Source: Amblyomma americanum
Taxonomy: Eukaryota; Arthropoda; Arachnida; Ixodida; Ixodidae
Reading direction: 5' to 3'
Length of the DNA: 64,000 nucleotides
Assembly (NCBI RefSeq): GCF_052857255.1
Contig: NC_135500.1
Coordinates: 47,613,772-47,677,771 of the forward strand
Below, piece after piece: positions 57,715 through 64,000 of the stretch (positions are counted from its first letter, which is position 1; the number at the start of each line of letters is the position of its first letter). The notes below the pieces were generated by a model that was not told where the DNA came from, did not search any database, and saw nothing but the letters and a program-made list of their open reading frames with translations. A program made the translations under genes and the position numbers.

Positions 57715-59118
57715 TCAATGCGGTGCCGGTGGCTCAAGCTGCTTTTTGAAGATCAGCATCAGTAGGTTCACGTTCCTGATGAGCAGCTCTTGCTGCCCTT
57801 TTGACGCCTGCACAGCATCTGCCACCTCCAGTATGGCCTGCATGTAAAACGCCTCCAATTACAAATTATTAGTGACAACCAATATTGAGATCTCGCTTAA
57901 GTTTTAAGTAAAATGTCAGCCGTTGAGATATTTTGGACAAGGTATGGTTGTAGAGGACTCGTGTCAGTTTCATGAACTCAGCTGTCCCAACCACGCCCCA
58001 CAAGAGGCGTCAAAACAGAAGCAGAGGGGCTCAAAAGAGAGCACTGATATTTCTGCTTAAGGTGACAGTTCAGACTCGGCAAAGTGCAGTGTGCGCAGTG
58101 AGTACACACCTCCAGCATGCTCTGCAGAAACGCAGCGTCCTGGCGGTTCCGGGTCTCAGTAAGGTCTGCCAAATGACGCGATTCATAGAGCGTCTGGCGC
58201 AGCACCTCATCGGCCCCATCGTCTCGCCGTCGCTTCCCAAGAAGGCTCGGCGTGGCATGCGGTGTGGGCTGCAGTGGGGGCTCTGGTGTGTGCTGCTGTG
58301 AGGGCTGAGGTGAGGGCCGCGGCGAGGGCACCGGTGTAGCTGTAGGGAAAGAAATTGTGCTCATCACGCAACGCGTCATGTGGTGGAAAAATCCAAGCAT
58401 TTGGTACAATGTGTTAGAGCACTTGACATAAATATACAGGACAGCAATCTCGGGCAGCATTGTTGTAGCATTCATCATGTGCACGTTTGTTAGACTACTA
58501 GGAGATATCGCAGCCTCAGTGCAAGAGAAATAAACATTCTGCACAGCGTGGCAAAGCAAGAGAGAGACAGTTTTGTGGATAGTGCAAAATCAGTGCAGTT
58601 ATTCGGCTACAGCGGCGAATGCTGCCAGAAAAGATAGTGCTATTACTTTCAATCAGCTGCCAGAAAGGGTAGTATGGAGCTTGAATAATGGAAAGCCAAC
58701 TCACGGTCTGTGGGGCTCCGTGTGTCTTGTCGACAACTTGCTGAGGGTCCCCGTTCATCTCCTCTGCTGTAGCAGGGTAAAAGGTGCGGCTGGTTGGTAC
58801 TGGCAAGCCATGAAACGAAGAGAGCTCTAGCAAAACAGCAGCAATCAATAATGCTCAACCACTAGTTTATGCATTCCTGCACCTACTTTAAGACTAAACG
58901 AAATCACAGACGGAATAAACAGTGCTTGTAAGGCGCAAGGCACAGACATCATGTTTTTAAACGGCCGGCCCCTCGTTGTTCAGAATCGACGCGAGCTGGT
59001 TCCACAGCTCGCGCTTTTCAACAGCTGTGTATAAGTTTGTTAGGTCAGCAGAAGCCCGAACCAAGAGCGGATGGCTCTCCATAAACTCTATTATGATTAG
59101 CTCTTGCTCGCTCGGCAT
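57715..59118 (-). pseudogene. Harbinger accessory MADF/Myb-like gene, multi-exon
   Basis: This gene would supply the DNA-binding partner that Harbinger transposases need. Exon 1 starts at 59118 and reads SEQELIIIEFMESHPLLVRA then AVEKRELWNQLASIL and NNEGPAV, a MADF/trihelix-type start; at 58973 GTTTAAAAAC gives a stop where related proteins continue VK, suggesting one inserted T. A later exon, 58339-58110 (CAG acceptor, GTGTGT donor), encodes a Pro-rich linker then SLLGKRRRDDGADEVLRQTL and RNRQDAAFLQSMLE. The last, 57837-57715 (CAG acceptor, stop), encodes AILEVADAVQASKGQQELLI and LMLIFKKQLEPPAPH. These two join in phase. A middle exon near 58730-58810, with a GTGAGT donor, is uncertain because its best frame does not match the next exon's phase. 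Confidence 0.7.
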
Positions 59119-59877
59119 TCTTCGTGTTGGCGCCACTTCGGGACTAAAATTCCCGCGTAGAAAATTGCAGCAGCGAACACAGTGGCGAAAAAAAAAAACA
59201 GGCAATAGCTTCTGTTCCGTTTTTCGGAAGCAGAAATAACAGGGAAAACCCTTTGTGATTATGATTATGGATTTTTATGGCATATACTTGGCATATGGCA
59301 TCTTTAAACCAATAACACATGCTTACCTCAAGTTGTCTTCGTCGATATTCGGGCCCGACGTTTCTTACAGGTTCCTTTCTGGAGCCCCGTGGCTCTCACT
59401 GGCCTCGATAAATGTTCTTCGCACACTTAGGACAACCAAATTGACCCTTGATTTCAGACAAGTAAAAAAGCAGGAACTAGCCATGGGATCAGCTGTTTTC
59501 TTGAAGGCCGCCATGTTCACTGTTTGCATCTGCCAGCGCGCCCTCATGGCAACAAAGGCTACCCACGAAAGCAGTTATTCGCAAAAATGAATGTTCTTGT
59601 TTTGCTTCATGTCGGTGAATGTGAAATACATTTTTTTGAAAGAATAAAACGGTATTAATTTTATTCACTGCGTTTTCTTATAAACAAGTTAGCATACGGC
59701 CCCTTGCCATGCAAATAGGCCTCTTGTCGGGCAAATAAAACGCTTCCGGGGCGGCACGCCCCTAGCCATTGGTTGATTCCGCGTTTCGTCACGCGTTGAC
59801 GTCTCGCCTTGTGGTCATGCTGTCCTCATTTTGACGTCATGCTCTACAACTTTAGAGCGAGTTCCGTAATCCGGGCC

Positions 59878-59937
59878 CAGCCATTGTCCTGCGTTGTTCT
59901 CTCCTTGTGTGTTCGTCTTTTTTGGCTGGTATATTTC
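59878..59937 (+). mobile_element. Penelope-like element 2, right arm 3' end (resumed)
   Basis: After removing the Harbinger and one CAG copy, 53903 joins this segment, giving TTAGTCCAGCCATTGTCCTG and, further on, TTGTGTGTTCGTCTTTTTTG. The left arm's end has a similar run (TTCTGTCCGTGTTTTTTAAG on the minus strand near 50990-50970), so this is the interrupted tail of the right arm. Confidence 0.6.
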
Positions 59938-60925
59938 TTCTTTAACATGCCATACCAACAGGCCTACCATTATGCCCTGCTACATTAATTACTGAACTAT
60001 AAGCGATTACAGATAGTCACGTGACTAGATAATTATGACGTCAAAAATCAGTGACGTTGCTTTAACTAACTCGACGCCACGGCGCGGCGATGTCCCGAAC
60101 TACTTTAAACAGGATCGGCCCGTGCGGAAACACATCGTTTCCTCCGTTGCCTGCGTGGTTCGCCGCCACATTCAGACATTGTTCGTCAGAGTTTTGCAGT
60201 AAAATTATATCTTAGGAATGCTTTCACATTAAAATATTAAAGGCTAGCGTGATAGAACATCCGCTAAGTGTCACCCGTGAGTTTCTGGAGCCAGCAGCAC
60301 AGAGAGATCATGGGGACAGGAAGTTCCCACGCTGATGTGGAATACTTCCAGAACCATCACAACACATTTTTTTTATTTTTCTTGTCTGGAAGGAGTGATG
60401 CGGAAATGGGCGCTTTGTATTGAGAAGCATCGCTGAGCACTCATGATTAACCGCGGCACGTTTCAAGGACTATATAGACATCAAATGTATGCTTGCGAGT
60501 TTTCTTTTTTAATACGATGCGTTAGACATTAGAATACATGAATCACCACATGGTATTCGCCTACGAGCGCTAAATACCTTTTAACTGAACTTCTACTAGA
60601 CCCTGTTTCGGTTTCGGTGTCATCAACCGAACGATGGCTGTGGCGTATAGTTCGCATTTAGTTCACGTGAGGCACGAAAAAACAGCAAAATATAACTGCT
60701 GATACGGCGTTTGTTGCAGCGCAGGTGTACTGCGCGCCACAACCGATTACTGTTGTCGATGAGACAGACGAAGAAAGAGACAAACACATAAGGGGCGCGA
60801 ACTCAAAACTGTTCAATACTTATAACGCACATGCAAAACTTATTTTTTATACATATTTATCGCATGATGTGGCCGGTTTTAGCTCATGAAGAAGAACTTA
60901 TCACCCAAACTCTATCCGCTCTTGG
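59938..60925. other. Unassigned 1 kb
   Basis: No gene or known repeat recognised. Confidence 0.35.
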
Positions 60926-61145
60926 CAAACGCGGTGGCACAGTGGTTATGGCGCTCGGCTGTTCACCCGAAAGACGCGGGTTCGATCCCAGCTGCGGCTG
61001 TCGCATTTCGATGGAGGCGAAATTCTAGAGGCCCGTGTACTGTGCGATGTCAGTGCACGCTAAAGAGTCCCATGCGGTCGAAATTATCCGTAGCCCTTCA
61101 CTACGGCGTCCCCATAGCCTGAGTCGCTTAGGGACGGTAAACCCG
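60926..61145 (+). repeat. SINE family 2, near-complete copy
   Basis: The head has CGGTGGCACAGTGGTTATGG (A-box region) and GACGCGGGTTCGATCCC (B box). The body has TTCGATGGAGGCGAAATTCT, GAGGCCCGTGTACTGTGCG, TGTCAGTGCACGCTAAAGAG, CTTCACTACGGCGTCCCC and AGCCTGAGTCGCTTAGGGAC. It is the reference for the family 2 copies at 25012 and 46780. Families 1 and 2 share the GTCAGTGCACGTTAAAGA core. Confidence 0.85.
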
Positions 61146-61895
61146 AATAGCCATGAACCAAATCTATCAACTCTTGATTATGTCTATCTCTGTTCCTGTT
61201 AGTGCAATGGAAGGATAACAAACACTTTCCAGAACCTGCTTCGAAGATTGCATATACCTCTCTAATCTATCTTTGTATCCTTTCATTTCCATCTTCTGTT
61301 ATGCTCATGTCGTCATATAATGGATGACACTTAGGCCGAGCCCAATGTGTGGGCGTGTTCTCTGGATGTGCAATTAGCCCAAAATTTCTCTAATTTTCGC
61401 TATTTATTTTGTTAATGCATGTTCCTGATTGGCAGACGTAATGTTCGCCACACGAGACTGGTATTTTTTTAAATTATTTGAAAAGTTTGCCATTCCACAT
61501 ATCTCTCTCTCTCTCTGTGGGCGATTTTGCATTTGGATTTTGTTTTCTTGGTTTTCACTTCTGTTTATCTTAGAGCACATCGAAATCAGCGGCTTAAGCA
61601 CAGTAAAATCGACCGGGACCGCTCTGTCGCCAATCTTTTTTAGCCCATGGGTTATGAATTTATGGCACCGGGACGGGGGCTTTCCTTTCCTGGTTGCTTT
61701 TTGATGGCCTTACCTCGTGTAATCGATTTTAATTTTTTCTCTGCTACAGACGCATGCAGGACGTTCGGGTACCCGCTCTTATAATGCGCACCCAGATAAC
61801 TTGGCCAACCATTGTGCTCGGAACAAGTGCCATCCATCGTTTGACGAGACAAGCATCATATGAGATGGAAATAAACGGGTAGAGAGAGATTACAA
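61146..61895. other. Unassigned sequence
   Basis: No gene recognised. A short CT repeat (ATCTCTCTCTCTCTCTGTGG) lies at about 61500-61518. Confidence 0.35.
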
Positions 61896-62018
61896 TAATA
61901 ATAATAATAATAATAATAATAATTGGTTTTTGGGGAAGGGAAAGGGCGCAGTATGTCTCATATATCGTTGGACACCTGAACCGCGCCGTAAGGGAAGGGA
62001 TAAGGGAGGGAGTGAGAG
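61896..62018 (-). repeat. SINE family 1, 3' end with trinucleotide tail
   Basis: An ATA repeat (61896-61923) leads into AATTGGTTTTTGGGGAAGGG, CAGTATGTCTCATATATCG and GAACCGCGCCGTAAGGGAAG, the complement of the family 1 3' half. Confidence 0.85.
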
Positions 62019-62290
62019 ATTACAAAAGCCATATGCAATCTTCGAAGCAGATGCTGAGAAGTGTGTTAGTGACCCTTCCAGTGCCTTACCAGAAGCACAG
62101 ATAGATATAACAAACAACGAATATAGGTGGGAGGTGGGTGACACGCGCTTTATCATGAGCAAAAACCGGCCACATCATGCGATAAGAAAAGTGGTAGGGT
62201 TTTGAAGCGAAAAGCTTCACTAGGCCAGCTTTTCGAGCCGTCAGCGAGGCCGCAAGTTTAACCTTGTATGTAGCTGGAGGTCAAACAAGG
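62019..62290. other. Unassigned short stretch
   Basis: Contains GAAGCGAAAAGCTTCACTAG at about 62200-62219, a partial palindrome, but no gene is recognised. Confidence 0.3.
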
Positions 62291-62490
62291 AAATGATGCG
62301 TCTCACATATCTCGATGGACACCCGGACCACGCTGTAAGGGAAGGAAAGTGAAATGAGTTAGTTTAAAGGGAAAGGAAATTACGCCTCTCTCACATATCT
62401 CGGTGGACACCCGAACCGCGCCGTCAGCGAAGAAAATGAAAGTTGGTTTTAAAAAAGGAAATGACACCTGTCTCACATTGCGCCATTTAC
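62291..62490 (-). repeat. Two or three stacked SINE family 1 tails
   Basis: Blocks resembling TCTCACATATCTCGATGGAC with CCGGACCACGCTGTAAGGG (62301-62345), then CTCACATATCTCGGTGGACA with CCGAACCGCGCCGTCAGCG (62388-62430), then CCTGTCTCACATTGCGCC (62468-62485) follow each other. They are repeated 3' ends of family 1 without bodies or heads. Confidence 0.65.
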
Positions 62491-63081
62491 TTTCCCCCAA
62501 AATACGACTGTCTTTTTTCAATTTGTCTTTTTCAAATTATCTGCAGGGTTTGCGCGTCGTGTGGAACTGGATTTGGTTCCATATCTCCGCATAAAACGAG
62601 CAATAATACAGTAGTATCACCGAAGGTATATTAAATATAGGTGAGCGCCTTTAATGTCGTTTCGAAGAAAGCAAGATGTTTAATGGTGTCTTCGGCTGGT
62701 CGTTTTTGAGCGCTCTAGAGCGCTACGAAACGGGTGGTTGTATTCGGCTGGTCGAAAACGAGCAATTGGCATGTATTCGGCTGGTTCTTTTCGAGCGCCT
62801 CTGACTTGGAGCGCTCTGTGCCAGAGGGCTCCGAGTTGCTCTCACTTTCCCGACGGAGCAACGAAAGCTCGGCTGGAGATCGCATCACGTGATAGCCACG
62901 TTTTCCGGTGTTGGGATCCGCGCCAAGCCAGGCCAAGCCAGTTCCGTAACCTGCTGAAAAATTTGGCGCCAACGCACGAACAGATCGAGTTGCCTCTGCA
63001 CCGAAGTTGTATACCGGGTACCGCTGTGCTAAACTTTTTGGTTGTTTTAGCTCTGCTGAGTGCACGCAGTTTCGCAGCATC
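62491..63081. other. Upstream region of the HARBI1-like gene
   Basis: The ten-base TTCGGCTGGT occurs three times (62691, 62743, 62776) with similar flanks, next to the palindrome GAGCGCTCTAGAGCGCTAC at about 62708-62726. It may be the 5' terminal region of a transposon that carries the gene at 63082, or its promoter. No matching inverted terminus is available inside the window. Confidence 0.4.
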
Positions 63082-64000
63082 ATGTCGAAGCGGAAGCGCC
63101 TAGTGGCGTTAGCGAAGCCATCAGTTCTTTTGTTAGCTGCAAATGACAGCACCGACAGCAGTTCCGACGAAGATGACACTCAGGTGTATACAGCGATGTT
63201 CACAGAGTTGTTCACTGTGCCGGCTAAAATACCCAAAGTGACAAGTTACGTGGACACGACGGTGCGACAATATTCTGAATCAGAGGTAAGCGCCAAGGTG
63301 CGGTCAATATTGCTAGCTCTAATTTACATGTTCAACAGTTCCGCAGGAATTTTCGCCTTCCGCGCAAGGCTTGCTACGAGCTTGTCTCCAAGTTCGAGGG
63401 CTCCAATTTCTATCCTTCAAGCAGAAATCACGGTGGCTCACCCGCCAAGACGGCAGAGGAGCATCTTCTTTCGTTTCTTTGGCAAGTTTTCTGAAATTTC
63501 CCCAGCATGATAAGTAGTGAAACAGTGTTCTTGCTCCACGCGATTTGAATTTACAACTAGGCATTCTTGCAGGGTTCGAGCTGAATTGCCGCCTGAAAAC
63601 ATCTTTAAAGCATTCTTTGTCTGTAGCTAATTTCTTGGACTGTGTCATTTGCTCGGTTGGCTATGTTTAAAAGTGGTCAATCTACAGCTGACTAGTTGGT
63701 ACTGCAGTGTTTAGAATTTTTCGTCGCTAGCGCACTGCTTTCCTGAATCCAACCCAGTTAAATAGCCCACACATCGACCTAAAGGGGTTACTTTTACATT
63801 GACAATTCATAAAACGTGCAACATGCATGAGTAACATTGCTTTATAATTGTAATCGCATCAAAGCAATCTTAATTCTATGTAGCACTTGCAATGCATCAA
63901 CATACTCAAGAATGCGGTATAATAATGGCTTTACTCTTGTTTTTCAGGTATGCAAGTAACAAAGCATCCATGCGAGAGGTTGCAGTACTCTTTAACATGG
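63082..64000 (+). CDS. HARBI1/PIF-type gene, first three exons (partial)
   Basis: Exons: 63082-63285, 63339-63481 and 63948 to the window edge. They join in phase to give MSKRKRLVALAKPSVLLL, an acidic Ser stretch, then SESE-FRRNFRLPRKACYELVSKF, EGSNFYPSSRNHGGSPAKTA, EEHLLSFLW-YASNKASMRE and VAVLFNM, the N-terminal helix-rich region of PIF/Harbinger transposases and HARBI1 proteins (about 350-400 residues; the catalytic part would lie beyond 64000). Intron 1 (63286-63338) is GTAAGC...CAG; intron 2 (63482-63947) would be GC-AG with donor GCAAGT. The start codon has G at position +4-like weak context and is the first after an upstream stop. No stop or frame shift is seen, so the gene could be active or domesticated. 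It is unlike the transposase at 54127. Confidence 0.75.

Larger units (their letters stand above)
53904..59877 (+). mobile_element. Complete Harbinger transposon, 5974 bp
   Basis: Terminal inverted repeats of 24 bp lie at 53904-53927 and 59854-59877; the outer 18 (GGCCCGGATTACGGAACT) are identical and one mismatch follows. A 3-bp CAG is duplicated at 53901-53903 and 59878-59880. The element holds a transposase gene on the plus strand (54127-55789) and a MADF/Myb-like gene on the minus strand (57715-59118), the usual two-gene set of PIF/Harbinger elements, here convergent. A stray inverted transposase fragment (about 55940-56190) and a 50-bp palindrome (56530-56579) lie between. The transposase is broken, so mobility would need proteins from elsewhere. 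Confidence 0.9.

Overview
The window looks like intergenic or intronic DNA from a large, repeat-rich arthropod genome, most likely a hard tick (Ixodidae). That assignment is inference. It rests on the mixture seen: CR1-like, RTE-like and RNase-H-bearing LINEs, Penelope-like elements, mariner and Harbinger transposons, and two tRNA-derived SINE families resembling the Ruka-type SINEs of ixodid ticks. Nothing is bacterial: there are no operons, ribosome binding sites or CRISPR arrays. Nearly all recognisable coding sequence belongs to transposable elements. Two stretches may be cellular genes: a CpG-rich promoter with a short first exon at 49211-49610 (minus), and a HARBI1-type three-exon gene that runs off the right edge (63082-64000, plus).

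Layout. 1-2462: decayed CR1-like LINE. About 3000-3690: RTE 3' fragment (minus). 6889-12180: a CR1-like LINE (plus) split by a 5'-truncated LINE on the minus strand (7948-10168). 12487-14569: a cluster of SINE pieces. 16510-17007: decayed THAP-like domain (minus). 17300-21855: the best LINE in the window, with an ORF1 carrying a 2A ribosome-skipping motif, an ORF2 broken by one frameshift, and an AAAT-repeat tail. 25309-25950: 642-bp GT/GCGT microsatellite. 27301-33386: a head-to-head inverted pair of Penelope-like elements between exact 15-bp target duplications; its left arm was hit by a mariner, which was itself split by a LINE fragment, a SINE and GGAT microsatellites. 35885-38330: RTE LINE (minus). 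38846-40085: LINE 3' end holding a third Penelope fragment and a full SINE with target duplication. 41980-44745: RNase-H LINE. 49690-50935: LINE endonuclease fragment. 50975-59937: a second inverted Penelope pair, whose right arm was hit by a complete 5974-bp Harbinger transposon (24-bp terminal inverted repeats, CAG duplications). That transposon carries a spliced transposase gene and a convergent MADF/Myb-like gene.

How the parts relate. Insertions are layered, so relative ages can be read: LINE then LINE at 6.9-12.2 kb; Penelope, then mariner, then LINE/SINE at 27-33 kb; LINE, then Penelope, then Harbinger at 50-60 kb. The most informative observations are the 2A motif in the LINE ORF1, the two independent inverted Penelope pairs (one with exact target duplications and damage shared by both arms), and the Harbinger with CAG target duplications and convergent accessory gene. 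All protein and family assignments come from reading conceptual translations by eye; no database search was run.
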